Made by a program: the position numbers and the translations under genes. 64,000 bases of DNA from VAZQ01 sp963712565 (GTDB lineage Bacteria; Pseudomonadota; Alphaproteobacteria; Rhizobiales; Xanthobacteraceae). Shown in pieces: positions 1-8,529 of this stretch. Location of the stretch: positions 154,696 to 218,695 of the forward strand of contig CAVQIP010000040.1 of the NCBI GenBank assembly GCA_963712565.1, given 5' to 3'. The stretch's first letter is position 1; every line of letters starts with the position of its first letter. The notes under the pieces were generated by a model that worked only from the letters and a program-made list of their open reading frames with translations, had not been told where the DNA came from and did no database searches.

Positions 1-1090
1 CGTCGACCGCGCCGCCGAGCGCGCCGTCCTCGTCGACCACCGCGGTGCCGTACCAGGTGACGTTGGTCTCGTCGACTGCGACCGGCTCGAACACCTGGAT
101 GTGGTTGCCGAGCAGCGAGAAGTTCGGAAACACGTTGATATTGACCGGCTCGGACGAGGCGAGATCGAGGATTTCCTCGGCCTTGGCGCCGAAGCGGCGG
201 CGCAGCTCGTGCTGGTAATGCTCGGAGCCGGGCGCCGGGCCTTCCACCGCCCACAACCCGCCGGCACGCTTTTGGATGTTCGGCCGCTTGTCCTTGAAAT
301 GATGGCCGTTGCCCATATAGGCCATGTACATCGGCGCGCTGTCGGGCGAGCCCTTGTAATAGGACATGCCCTTGTTGGCGACGTCGGCCTGGCGGTTCTC
401 CATTTCGAGCAACGAGCGGTGCGAGAAGACGACGTGATAGCCGTCGCCGGAATTGTCGTAGGCGAGCTTCCAATTGCCCTTGAATTTGAGCCGGTTGGCC
501 TCGCACACCGCGATCTTGCCCTTGGGTTGCCGGTCGAGCCATTCGTCGATCGGCTTGGTGATGGCGCCGAGATAGTCGATCAGCGAGGGCGCATCGGGAT
601 TGAGCGTGGCGAAGATGAACCCGCGGTAGCTGTCGACGCGCGGCACCTGCGCCACGTTGAACTTCGCGTCGTTGAAGTCGCAGGCGTAGCCGTCCGGCCA
701 CGGCACCGCGCGCAGCTTGCCGCTGTTGAGGTAGCTCCAGCCGTGATACGGACAGGTGAATATCCGCGCCGAGCCCTTGTCCTTGCGGCACAGCGTGGTG
801 CCGCGATGCGTGCAGCGGTTGAACAGCGCGCGGATTTTCCCTTCCGAGTCCCGCAACAGGATGAGCGGCCGCAGGCCCATCCGCACGGTGATGTAATCGT
901 CGTTGTTTGGGATCTGACTCTCGTGGCCGAGATAGACCCACACCGCGCCGAAGATGTTCGTCATCTCGGCGGTGAAGACGGCGGGATCGGTGTAGATCAG
1001 TCGATGGACGCGGTCCTCCTGGACGAGCTCGTCCCAGTCGTAGAGCTCGGCCGCGCTCTCGATCCGAGCTGCCTTGAGTTTCTCCAGCAT
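1..1090 (-). CDS. Rieske-type aromatic ring-hydroxylating dioxygenase, alpha subunit (partial, C-terminus outside window)
   Basis: Reading leftward from an ATG at 1090, about 363 residues are visible and the frame is still open at base 1. A Rieske [2Fe-2S] motif is clear near residues 85-115 (CTHRGTTLC, then CPYHGW: CxH and CxxH). Further on is NSGDGYHVVFSH, the two-histidine part of the 2-His-1-carboxylate mononuclear iron site. The family uses electrons from a partner reductase to add O2 across an aromatic ring or to demethylate it. No ferredoxin, reductase or beta subunit is visible on this side. The gene follows a glutamine-synthetase-like gene on the same strand after 61 bp, an arrangement known from aniline dioxygenase operons. 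The substrate is unknown. The family call is secure; the aniline link is inference. Confidence 0.93.
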   Translation of the reverse strand, partial: MLEKLKAARIESAAELYDWDELVQEDRVHRLIYTDPAVFTAEMTNIFGAVWVYLGHESQIPNNDDYITVRMGLRPLILLRDSEGKIRALFNRCTHRGTTLCRKDKGSARIFTCPYHGWSYLNSGKLRAVPWPDGYACDFNDAKFNVAQVPRVDSYRGFIFATLNPDAPSLIDYLGAITKPIDEWLDRQPKGKIAVCEANRLKFKGNWKLAYDNSGDGYHVVFSHRSLLEMENRQADVANKGMSYYKGSPDSAPMYMAYMGNGHHFKDKRPNIQKRAGGLWAVEGPAPGSEHYQHELRRRFGAKAEEILDLASSEPVNINVFPNFSLLGNHIQVFEPVAVDETNVTWYGTAVVDEDGALGGAVD

Positions 1091-1151
1091 GGCGTCAGTC
1101 CCTGGCCGCGGTTCCGCCGCTCTGTTCGGACGGTCGCTATAATGCATCCGC

Positions 1152-2642
1152 CTAGAAAAAATCGAAATACTCGTTCTGCTCCCACACCGTCGTTTCCTCG
1201 CCGGCGCCGCCGCCGGCATCCTTGAGCCACTGCGCAAATCGGCCGGCCTCGTTGCGCTTGAGCTTGAGGAAATAATCGATGAACACGTCTCCGAGTTGTG
1301 CACGAAACAGCGGCTCGCGCTCGAGCGCGTCGAGCGCCGCCGGCAAGCTTTTGGGCAGCATCGGCCGCTCCGCGTTGTAGGGGTCGTCGTCCGGCGGCCC
1401 CGGATCGAGCCCGCGTTCGACGCCGTCGAGCCCGGCGACGAGCTGCGACAGGATATAGAGGTACGGATTAGCGGAAGGCTCGCCGATCCGGTTTTCCAGT
1501 CGGGTGGCCATGTCACCCGCTGCGCCCAGCACGCGGATCATCACGCCGCGGTGGTCGTGGCACCAGGTGGCACGGTCGGGTGCGAGCGAGTTCGGCCGAA
1601 ATCGGCGATAGCCGTTGACGGTCGGGGCGGCAAACGCGGTGCAGGGCACGGCGTATTTCATCAACCCGCCGAGAAAAGCGCGGCCGAGCGGCGACAGGCA
1701 CTCGCGCTCGTCCTCGGGCATGAAAATGTTGCGGCCGCTCTTGCGGTCGACCAGCGACTGATGCAGATGCCAGCCGCTCGAATAGTAGCCTTTGAGCGCG
1801 GGCCGGCACATGAAGGTGGCGAAGTAGCCCATGCGCCGGCAGATTTGGCGCGTCGCCGTCCGAAACAGCAGCGCATGGTCGGCGGCTTCCAGCGCCGGCC
1901 GCGCGGCGAAGGTACACTCGAGCTGGCCCGGCCCCCACTCGTTCTCGATCGATCGCAGCGGCAATCCGATCGTCTCGAAGTGCTCGGTCAGCGCGGACAG
2001 CACGGGCTGCATCAAATCCATGTTGGATTCGGAGTGATATGAGAAGCCGGGCTCGATCGGCGCGGTCGCCACCGGTCGTCCGCGCACGCCCGGAATGCCG
2101 GTGTGCTCTTCGCCGAGCCGATCTTCCGCCACGCGCAGCAGATACCACTCGATCTCCAGGCCCACGACGCAGCCCATGCCCTTGTCCGCCAGCCGCTTCA
2201 GCCCTCGGCGCAACAATTGCCGGGGCGAGAAGTGAAACGGCACTCCGCTGTTGAAATATTCGTCGCACAGCACCCAGCCGACGCCGGGCGCCCACGGCAG
2301 TACGCGAAAGGTGGAAGGATCGGGAACGACGGTGAGATTGGGCGAGCCGGTCATCTCGTCGAGGCCCATCCCGCCGCCGCGCGTGAACGAAGCGAAGGTA
2401 CGGGCGTTGGCGGAATCGAGCGTGGTGGTCGCGACATTGATGTTGTAGCCGGTCTCGAGCGCGGCGATGAAGGCCGGCACGGTCACCGCTTTCGCACGGG
2501 CCGCGCCATGCGGATCGGCCCAAGCCAGGCGCACGAGGCGCAGATTGTCCTGCGCGACCCTGCGCCGGACGTCGTCGGCTTGCCGTCGCTGTTCGTCGGT
2601 GAAGAGGCCGTGTCTTGCGATGAAGCCGAGGGACTTTGTCAC
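1152..2642 (-). CDS. glutamine synthetase-like protein (gamma-glutamyl amine ligase type)
   Basis: A protein of about 496 residues if the GTG at 2642 is used. An upstream in-frame start at 2747 would give 531 residues, but that extra stretch reads as unconserved, Arg/Ser-rich sequence. Glutamine synthetase catalytic-domain motifs occur in order: EIEW and NEWGPGQLE (metal and glutamate ligands), GWHLHQSL (ATP/metal His), NGYRRFRP, and RLENRIGEPSANPYL (substrate Arg and metal Glu). These features fit the divergent GS-like ligases that join glutamate to an amine rather than ammonia (gamma-glutamylpolyamine synthetase PuuA, IpuC, aniline TdnQ/AtdA1). It lies directly upstream of a Rieske dioxygenase subunit, which favours a role in aromatic-amine or alkylamine use over nitrogen assimilation. 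The amine substrate is not determined. Confidence 0.85.
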   Translation of the reverse strand: MTKSLGFIARHGLFTDEQRRQADDVRRRVAQDNLRLVRLAWADPHGAARAKAVTVPAFIAALETGYNINVATTTLDSANARTFASFTRGGGMGLDEMTGSPNLTVVPDPSTFRVLPWAPGVGWVLCDEYFNSGVPFHFSPRQLLRRGLKRLADKGMGCVVGLEIEWYLLRVAEDRLGEEHTGIPGVRGRPVATAPIEPGFSYHSESNMDLMQPVLSALTEHFETIGLPLRSIENEWGPGQLECTFAARPALEAADHALLFRTATRQICRRMGYFATFMCRPALKGYYSSGWHLHQSLVDRKSGRNIFMPEDERECLSPLGRAFLGGLMKYAVPCTAFAAPTVNGYRRFRPNSLAPDRATWCHDHRGVMIRVLGAAGDMATRLENRIGEPSANPYLYILSQLVAGLDGVERGLDPGPPDDDPYNAERPMLPKSLPAALDALEREPLFRAQLGDVFIDYFLKLKRNEAGRFAQWLKDAGGGAGEETTVWEQNEYFDFF

Positions 2643-2876
2643 TGCGACGTCCGTGCGCCCATGCCGTTGGCAGGCCGGGACTGTAGATGATGGGGCAGAG
2701 CCGATCCAGATCAGGAGATGCGCCGTGCAAGATCGTCGCGGCGCCATTGACGAGCAAACCGCTTGCCGATTTGATCGCGCGATGGCATCGCAACTCGGGC
2801 TTGCCGGAGTTGCGCGCTAATAAGGTGACGCCGGTCGGGTATAGCCGACTTGCGCTGCACCCGGCGTGAGGGGACG
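2643..2876. promoter_or_regulatory. divergent intergenic region between GS-like gene and tctB
   Basis: About 230 bp separate the leftward GS-like gene from rightward tctB, so both promoters should lie here. A GAGGGG Shine-Dalgarno-like run precedes the tctB ATG at 2877. No convincing sigma-70 boxes or operator palindromes were recognised. Confidence 0.35.
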
Positions 2877-3323
2877 ATGAGAATTCGCGCGCCGAAGGAT
2901 TTCTGGTCGGGCGTGATGTTCTGCGGCTTCGCCGCGGTCGGCATCCTCGCCGCGCGCGGATACTCCCTCGGAACCGCCGGCAAGATGGGGCCGGGCTATT
3001 TCCCGCTCATGCTCGGTGGCGTGCTGGCCGTCCTCGGCGGGATATTGATCGCCCGCTCGGTCGTGCTGGACGGCGAGCCGCTTCCCCGCATTCACGTCGT
3101 GCCGCTCACCGTCATTGCGCTGGCGGTGTGCCTGTTCGGCCTGCTGATCGAGCCGCTCGGTCTCGTGGTTGCGCTCGCGGTGCTGACGGTATTGTCGGCC
3201 TGGGCCGGCCCGCAATTTCGTTTGACCGAAACCGTCGCGTTGACGGCCGTGCTCATCGCCTTTTCCATCGGCGTTTTCGTTTATGCGCTCGGCCTTCCGC
3301 TCGCGATCTGGCCGAGCCTGTAG
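2877..3323 (+). CDS. tctB: TctB family small membrane subunit of tripartite tricarboxylate transporter
   Basis: A protein of 148 residues. The ATG at 2877 was chosen because a GAGGGG ribosome site lies just upstream and MRIRAPKDFWSG is a typical TctB start. Four hydrophobic segments are evident (around residues 10-25, 40-58, 72-92 and 95-140). TctB proteins pair with the large TctA permease and a periplasmic Bug/TctC receptor to import carboxylates using the proton or sodium gradient. tctA starts 5 bp after this stop. No tctC lies beside it, so the partner receptor may be one of the four Bug-type genes elsewhere in the window. Confidence 0.88.
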   Translation: MRIRAPKDFWSGVMFCGFAAVGILAARGYSLGTAGKMGPGYFPLMLGGVLAVLGGILIARSVVLDGEPLPRIHVVPLTVIALAVCLFGLLIEPLGLVVALAVLTVLSAWAGPQFRLTETVALTAVLIAFSIGVFVYALGLPLAIWPSL

Positions 3324-3328
3324 CCGCG

Positions 3329-4828
3329 ATGGACGTGATTCCCCATCTCGCTCTGGGATTTGCCGTCGCGCTGACTGCCCAGAACATCGCCTATTGCTTC
3401 ATCGGCGTGTTGCTCGGCACCATCATCGGCGTGTTGCCCGGCATCGGCCCGGTGACGACCGTGGCCATGTTGCTGCCGATCTCGTTCACACTGCAACCGG
3501 AGTCGGCGCTGATCCTGCTCGCCGGCATCTATTACGGCGCTCAGTACGGCGGCTCGACCACGGCCATCCTGGTCAACATCCCGGGCGAGGCATCCTCGGT
3601 GGTGACCACCATCGACGGTCATCAGATGGCGCTCCAAGGGCGTGCCGGGCCGGCGCTCGGCATTGCCGCGCTCGGCTCGTTCTTCGCCGGCTGCGTCGCG
3701 ACCTTGCTGATCGCGCTGGCGGCGCCGCCGCTCGCCGCAATCGCCCTGCAATTCGGCCCGGCCGAATATTTCTCGCTGATGGTGTGCGGCTTGATCGCCG
3801 CGGTCGTGCTGGCGCGCGGCTCGCTGGTCAAGGCGATCGCGATGGTGGTGCTCGGGCTGCTCCTCGGCCTCGTCGGCACCGACGTCAATTCGGGCGCCCG
3901 CCGCTTCAATTTCGGCATGACTGGGCTCGCCGACGGGATCGAGTTCGTGGCGCTGTCGATGGCGATCTACGGCATCGCCGAGGTGGTCTACAACCTCGAA
4001 AAGAAACAGCAGACCAGCATCGTCACCGGCGCGGTCGGCAGGGTGTGGCCGAGCCGGGCCGATCTCAGGTACTGCCTCGGCTCGATCCTGCGCGGCACCG
4101 GGCTTGGCGCGATTCTCGGCGTATTGCCGGGGGGCGGCGCGCTGCTGGCGTCGTTCGCGGCCTACACGCTCGAGAAGAACGTCGCCGCGCCGCCGCGCCG
4201 CTTCGGTTACGGCGACATCCGAGGCGTCGCGGCGCCGGAATCCGCCAACAATGCCGGGGCGCAGACCTCGTTCATTCCGATGTTGACCTTGGGGATTCCG
4301 GGTAATCCGACCATGGCGATGATGATCGGGGCGCTGATGATTCACGGCATCGCCCCGGGGCCGCGCGTGATGACGGATCGTCCCGGCTTGTTCTGGGGGC
4401 TCATCGCCAGCATGTGGCTCGGCAACCTAATGCTGGTGGTCTTGAACCTGCCGATGATCGGCGTGTGGGTAAGACTGCTGCGGGTGCCGTACCGGCTGCT
4501 CTATCCCGCCATCATCGCGTTCTGCTGCATCGGCGCCTACACCATCAACAGCAAGCCGTTCGATGCCTTCGTGATGGCGTTCTTCGCGATCTTCGGCTAC
4601 CTGGCGCTCAAGCTCGACTGCGAGCCGGCGCCGCTCATTCTCGGCTTCGTGCTCGGTCCGATGATGGAGGAGAATCTCCGCCGCGCGCTCTTGATCTCGC
4701 GCGGCGATGCGATGGTTTTTCTGCAGGAGCCGATCAGCCTCGCCTTTCTGCTGGCGGCGGCAGGCCTGCTGATCGTGATCGCCACACCCGCGATCCGGCG
4801 CAAGCGCGAGGAAGCGCTGCAGGAGTAG
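3329..4828 (+). CDS. tctA: TctA family large permease subunit of tripartite tricarboxylate transporter
   Basis: A protein of 499 residues, the usual TctA length. The start at 3329 (MDVIPHLALGF) lies 5 bp after the tctB stop. Roughly a dozen membrane segments are seen. Family motifs include GVLPGIGPVTTVAMLLP, YYGAQYGGSTTAILVNIPGE, and GVLPGGGALLASFAAY with ESANNAGAQTSFIPMLTLG, the two inverted-repeat halves typical of TctA. It forms the inner-membrane channel with TctB and receives substrate from a Bug-family binding protein. It converges on the CoxG-like gene, with 5 bp between the stop codons. Confidence 0.93.
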   Translation: MDVIPHLALGFAVALTAQNIAYCFIGVLLGTIIGVLPGIGPVTTVAMLLPISFTLQPESALILLAGIYYGAQYGGSTTAILVNIPGEASSVVTTIDGHQMALQGRAGPALGIAALGSFFAGCVATLLIALAAPPLAAIALQFGPAEYFSLMVCGLIAAVVLARGSLVKAIAMVVLGLLLGLVGTDVNSGARRFNFGMTGLADGIEFVALSMAIYGIAEVVYNLEKKQQTSIVTGAVGRVWPSRADLRYCLGSILRGTGLGAILGVLPGGGALLASFAAYTLEKNVAAPPRRFGYGDIRGVAAPESANNAGAQTSFIPMLTLGIPGNPTMAMMIGALMIHGIAPGPRVMTDRPGLFWGLIASMWLGNLMLVVLNLPMIGVWVRLLRVPYRLLYPAIIAFCCIGAYTINSKPFDAFVMAFFAIFGYLALKLDCEPAPLILGFVLGPMMEENLRRALLISRGDAMVFLQEPISLAFLLAAAGLLIVIATPAIRRKREEALQE

Positions 4829-4833
4829 ACCGC

Positions 4834-5469
4834 CTAGGACGACCGCCGGAACAAACCGGTGAACCAGCTGCAGACTGCTTTCGCCAGCAAGGCGAAGCCT
4901 GAAATCGGTTTTGTGGCCGGCGCGGCAGCGGGCGGCGGCGCTGGGCTTGGAGCGATGGAAGGCGATGACGAGAGCGGTGGCGGCGACGCAGGCGCAGCCA
5001 CCGGAGCAGCCGGCCGTTCCTCTGCCAGCTTTTCCTTCAGGCATTTGGCGAATTGATTCATCAACTGCGCGGCGGTCGCCTGGATGATGCCGACGCCGCG
5101 GCCGTATTGGGCGACCGCTCCCGACAGCGTCAGGCTGGTGTGCACCAGCACCTTGCAACCGTCGCCGGCCGGCTCGAGCCGGAAAACGGAGGCCGCATTG
5201 GCGCCGCCGCGGCCCTTGGCGTCGGTGCCTTGCGCCGCCACGCGCGCCGTGCGCGCGGCATCGTCGATCTGCTCGAATGTCACGATGCCCGCGAAGGTGA
5301 GTGCGACCGGCCCGAGCCGGACGCCGATCTTACCCTTGTAGCGGTTCTCGCCGACCACCTCGGTCAGCTCCGCGCCCGGCATGCAGGGTGCGATCCGTTC
5401 GATGTCGAGCAAGAGCTTCCAGGCCTCGGCCGGCGGCAGCGGGACCTCGAATGAATTGTCGAATTCCAT
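4834..5469 (-). CDS. CoxG-like SRPBCC family protein
   Basis: A protein of 211 residues from the ATG at 5469 (MEFDNSFEVPLPP). An upstream in-frame start would translate a palindromic repeat and was rejected. The first 145 residues show the CoxG/SRPBCC pattern (AWKLLLDIERIAPCMPGAE, then YKGKIGVRLGPV). A Pro/Ala/Ser-rich linker follows, and then a hydrophobic C-terminal helix (SGFALLAKAVCSWFTGLF). That is the layout of CoxG, which anchors CO-dehydrogenase-type molybdenum hydroxylases to the membrane. Several CoxLMS-type genes lie downstream in the window. It may belong to the leftward operon with the amidase and flavoprotein. Confidence 0.85.
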   Translation of the reverse strand: MEFDNSFEVPLPPAEAWKLLLDIERIAPCMPGAELTEVVGENRYKGKIGVRLGPVALTFAGIVTFEQIDDAARTARVAAQGTDAKGRGGANAASVFRLEPAGDGCKVLVHTSLTLSGAVAQYGRGVGIIQATAAQLMNQFAKCLKEKLAEERPAAPVAAPASPPPLSSSPSIAPSPAPPPAAAPATKPISGFALLAKAVCSWFTGLFRRSS

Positions 5470-5505
5470 GACGCTATGATCTCCGTGGCGATCGGCACTT
5501 TTGGC

Positions 5506-5594
5506 GTCATGGCCGGGCTTGACCCGGCCATCCATCACCTTTCGTCAAACGTCTTTCGAAGATGATGGATGCGCGGGTCAAGCCCGCGCATGAC
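5506..5594. repeat. composite palindromic repeat, about 89 bp (family A, copy 1)
   Basis: Two facing hairpins, ATGGCCGGG/CCCGGCCAT and GCGCGGGTC/GACCCGCGC-like arms, enclose a short spacer, with outer GTCAT and ATGAC ends. Related copies occur at 28452, 43408 and 44524. Read as protein it yields the DGRVKPGHD-type peptide that falsely extends neighbouring genes. Confidence 0.75.
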
Positions 5595-5608
5595 AAATTG
5601 GATATGCC

Positions 5609-6964
5609 CTATCCGCGGGTGCCGACCATGTCGGGCGAGCCCAGGCGTTGCCAGATCCAGCGCGCGCAGGCGAGCAGCTTTCGGTCGGCGTGGCGCTCGG
5701 CGACGAGCTGAATGCCGACCGGCAATCCGTTCGGGCCGCGGTGGGTCGGCAAGGTCAGGGCAGGGGTGTGGAGAATGGTCCAGATCGCCTGGAAGCCGGG
5801 ATCGCCGGTGTCGGCAAGGCCGCGCGGGGCCTCGCCGGTCGTGCAAGGCGCCAGCAGCACGTCGGCGCCTTCGAACACGGCAGGCAGCCGGGCGCGGCAG
5901 TCTTCTCCGAGCTGCAAGGCCGCGACGTATTCGGCGTGCGGCATGGCGCGCCCGATCTCGATGCGCTTGCGCAGGCGCTCGCTGATCGCCGCGCGATCGC
6001 GCTGCCATTCGGGCGCCATCGCCGCCGCGCGCTCGTAGTTGTTGATGGTCTCGCGCGCAGCGTTGCGCAGCCCCGAGAATTCTTCCGGCAGTACGACCTC
6101 GCGCACCTGTGCGCCAGCCTTGTCCAGGCGGTGCGCCGCGTCCTCGAGGGCGGCCACCGTCTCCGGCTGCGCCGTCGCCCACAGCGGGGTGCGGCACAGG
6201 CCGACGCGAGGCGGACGCGCGAGCGAATGAGCCGGGGAGGGCGCCCGCAGTTCCAGGACCATGCTCAGGAGCTCGATGTCGTCGAGCGAACGGGCGATCA
6301 GCCCGAGCGTGTCGAGGCTTTCGGCCGCCGGGTAGACGCCCCTGCGGTTGAACGCGCCGAAGGTCGGCTTGAAGCCGAACACGCCGCAATAGGCCGCGGG
6401 GCGAATGACCGAGCCGCCGGTCTGCGTGCCGAACGCGGCCGGCACCATGAAGTCCGCGACCGCGGCACCCGATCCGCTCGACGAGCCGCCGGGGGTATGC
6501 GCGATGTCATGCGGATTGGTGGTGGCGCCCGGCGTCATGCCGGCGAATTCGCAGGTGACGGTCTTGCCCAGGATCACCGCGCCGGCCGCCCGCGCGAGCG
6601 CGACGCAGGCGGCGTCGGTCGTCGGCCGGTGGCCGCGATAGAGCGGCGAGCCCATCTCGGTCGGCAGGTCGGCGGTGTCGATGATGTCCTTCACCCCGAT
6701 CGGCACGCCGTGCAGCGCCCCGCGCGGCGGGCCGCGGTCGAGCTCGCGCGCTTGCGCGAGCGCCAGTTCCGAATCGATGCTGGCCCAGGCGTGGATGTCG
6801 TTCTCGCGCGCAGCGATGCGAGCGAGGCAAGCGCGGACCACCGCCTCGCAGGTAGCCTCGCCGGACGCGACCGCGCGCACGATCTCGCTCGCGGTGAGGG
6901 TGTTGAGCGACCGCTCTCCGGCCGCGCGCGCTTTGGTTCGCGTCGAGCCCGCCACGGAGGCCAT
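5609..6964 (-). CDS. amidase (amidase signature family)
   Basis: A protein of 451 residues with ATG at 6964. A TTG at 6970 would overlap the upstream stop. The amidase-signature Ser-cisSer-Lys triad is recognisable: Lys in GVPIGVKDIIDTADLPTE, the Gly/Ser-rich loop PGGSSSGSGAAV, and the nucleophile region GTQTGGSVIRPA. The family hydrolyses carboxamides to acid and ammonia. It starts 2 bp after the stop of the TcuA-like flavoprotein and is probably co-transcribed with it. In such a catabolic setting it may deamidate an aromatic or aliphatic amide intermediate. The true substrate is unknown, and GatA is unlikely because no gatB or gatC is nearby. Confidence 0.9.
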   Translation of the reverse strand: MASVAGSTRTKARAAGERSLNTLTASEIVRAVASGEATCEAVVRACLARIAARENDIHAWASIDSELALAQARELDRGPPRGALHGVPIGVKDIIDTADLPTEMGSPLYRGHRPTTDAACVALARAAGAVILGKTVTCEFAGMTPGATTNPHDIAHTPGGSSSGSGAAVADFMVPAAFGTQTGGSVIRPAAYCGVFGFKPTFGAFNRRGVYPAAESLDTLGLIARSLDDIELLSMVLELRAPSPAHSLARPPRVGLCRTPLWATAQPETVAALEDAAHRLDKAGAQVREVVLPEEFSGLRNAARETINNYERAAAMAPEWQRDRAAISERLRKRIEIGRAMPHAEYVAALQLGEDCRARLPAVFEGADVLLAPCTTGEAPRGLADTGDPGFQAIWTILHTPALTLPTHRGPNGLPVGIQLVAERHADRKLLACARWIWQRLGSPDMVGTRG

Positions 6965-6966
6965 GT

Positions 6967-8454
6967 TCAATTCTTGCCGGCGCGCGCCGCCGCGGTGCCC
7001 GCGATGCGGCCGAACACCGCCCCCGAGGTCAACCCGGAGCCGCCGGGATAGTTGAAGTAGAACAGCCCGCCGACCAACTCGCCGGCGGCATAGAGGCCGC
7101 GGATCGGCTCATAATCGGTGTTGAGCACCTCGCCGTCGGTGGTGATGCGCACGCCGCCGAAGGTGAAGGTGAGCCCGCAGGTCACGGCGTAGCCTTCGAA
7201 CGGCGGCTGGTCGATGGTGTTGGCCCAGTTGCTCTTGTTGACCGCGAGGCCCTCGGTGCGCCGGCCGTCCTTGACGTTGGGATTGAACGGAATGTCGGTG
7301 CGCACCGCCTTGTTGTACTCGGCGATCGTCTTGACGAACTGCTCCGGGTTCACCCCGTCGAGCTTGTGCGCGAAGTCCTCGATGCTGTCGGCGACGACCT
7401 TGGTGATCTGCCGGATCTTGTACTCGTCGCGCTGCAGATGCTTCACCTTCCGGTCGAAGATCTGCCAGGCGAACTGGCCGGGCTGCTCCAGTACCACGCG
7501 CCCGTATTTGGCATAGGTGTAGTTGCGGAAGTCGGCGCCCTCGTCGACGAAACGCTTGCCGGTGGCGTTGACCAGGACGGCGAACGGATAGGAGTGCTTC
7601 TGAAACTGGTCGCCGACCGCGAGGTCGCCGAACTCGGGCGCGTTCATCTCCCACTGCACCGCGTGGCAGCCCGACCAGTTGCCAAAGGGGCTGGCGCCGA
7701 TCTCCATCGCCATGCGGATGCCGTCGCCGGTGTTGAAGCGCGTGCCGCGCACCTTGGCGAGGTCCCAGCCCGGCCCGAGATAGCGCGTGCGCCACTCGGA
7801 ATTGGATTCGAAGCCGCCGCAGGCGAGCACGATCGATTTGCCGCGCAGCTCGCTTTCGACGCCCTCATGCCGGATGCGCACGCCCGCCACCCTGACGCCG
7901 TCGTAGATGAGGCTCAGCGCCCGCGTCCGGTAGCGAATCTCGATGCCGCGCTTGGTCGCGGCGTCAGTGAGCATCTTGATCAGGCCGGGCCCGCCGCCGA
8001 CCGCCTCGACGGTGAGGCCGCCCCAGAACTTGAACTTGCCGTCGATCTTGAACGCCTGGCGGCCGTAGATCGGGATGAAGCGCACGCCCTTGTCGCGCAT
8101 CCAGCAGAAGGTGTCGAAGCTCCGGGTTACCAAGAGCTCGACCAGGTCCGGATCGGCGCGATTCTGCGTTACTCGCGCCATGTCGTCGAAAAATTGCTCC
8201 CGGGTGTAGGTGCCGAAATCGGTGGTGGCGATCTCCTGCTCGGTCAGATCGGGGACCAGCGCCCTGATGTCGTCGACGCCGTTGTAGACCACCCGCACCG
8301 ATCCCGCCGTGAACCTGCTGTTGCCGCCCGACTCCTCCTCCGGTGCCGCCTCCAGCATGAGCACCGACGCGCCTTGCTCCTGCGCCGCGAGCGCAGCGCA
8401 AAAGGCCGCGTTGCCGCCGCCCACCACGATGACATCCGCCTCCGACTTCGCCAT
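6967..8454 (-). CDS. FAD-dependent dehydrogenase of the TcuA / fumarate-reductase flavoprotein family
   Basis: A protein of 495 residues. An N-terminal FAD-binding Rossmann motif (VIVVGGGNAAFCAALAA) is followed by an acidic residue at the end of the second strand (LEAAPEEESGGNSRFTAG). The C-terminal end GLYAAGELVGGLFYFNYPGGSGL is typical of succinate-dehydrogenase/fumarate-reductase-like flavoproteins. The overall pattern most resembles tricarballylate dehydrogenase TcuA, which oxidises tricarballylate to cis-aconitate. No TcuB or TcuC homologue is adjacent. The downstream amidase begins 2 bp after its stop. The reaction is likely oxidation or reduction of a carboxylic acid C-C bond; substrate unproven. 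Confidence 0.85.
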   Translation of the reverse strand: MAKSEADVIVVGGGNAAFCAALAAQEQGASVLMLEAAPEEESGGNSRFTAGSVRVVYNGVDDIRALVPDLTEQEIATTDFGTYTREQFFDDMARVTQNRADPDLVELLVTRSFDTFCWMRDKGVRFIPIYGRQAFKIDGKFKFWGGLTVEAVGGGPGLIKMLTDAATKRGIEIRYRTRALSLIYDGVRVAGVRIRHEGVESELRGKSIVLACGGFESNSEWRTRYLGPGWDLAKVRGTRFNTGDGIRMAMEIGASPFGNWSGCHAVQWEMNAPEFGDLAVGDQFQKHSYPFAVLVNATGKRFVDEGADFRNYTYAKYGRVVLEQPGQFAWQIFDRKVKHLQRDEYKIRQITKVVADSIEDFAHKLDGVNPEQFVKTIAEYNKAVRTDIPFNPNVKDGRRTEGLAVNKSNWANTIDQPPFEGYAVTCGLTFTFGGVRITTDGEVLNTDYEPIRGLYAAGELVGGLFYFNYPGGSGLTSGAVFGRIAGTAAARAGKN

Positions 8455-8529
8455 CTAACCTCTCACACAATCCTCACGCCCTTGTCGCTCCGCGCGGGAT
8501 ACCGGTTCCGCTGAGCCAATCATTCCATT

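Noticed and set aside
101..1225. Long rightward reading frame opposite the Rieske gene
   Set aside because: It is an antisense shadow; the leftward frame carries the Rieske and iron-site motifs.
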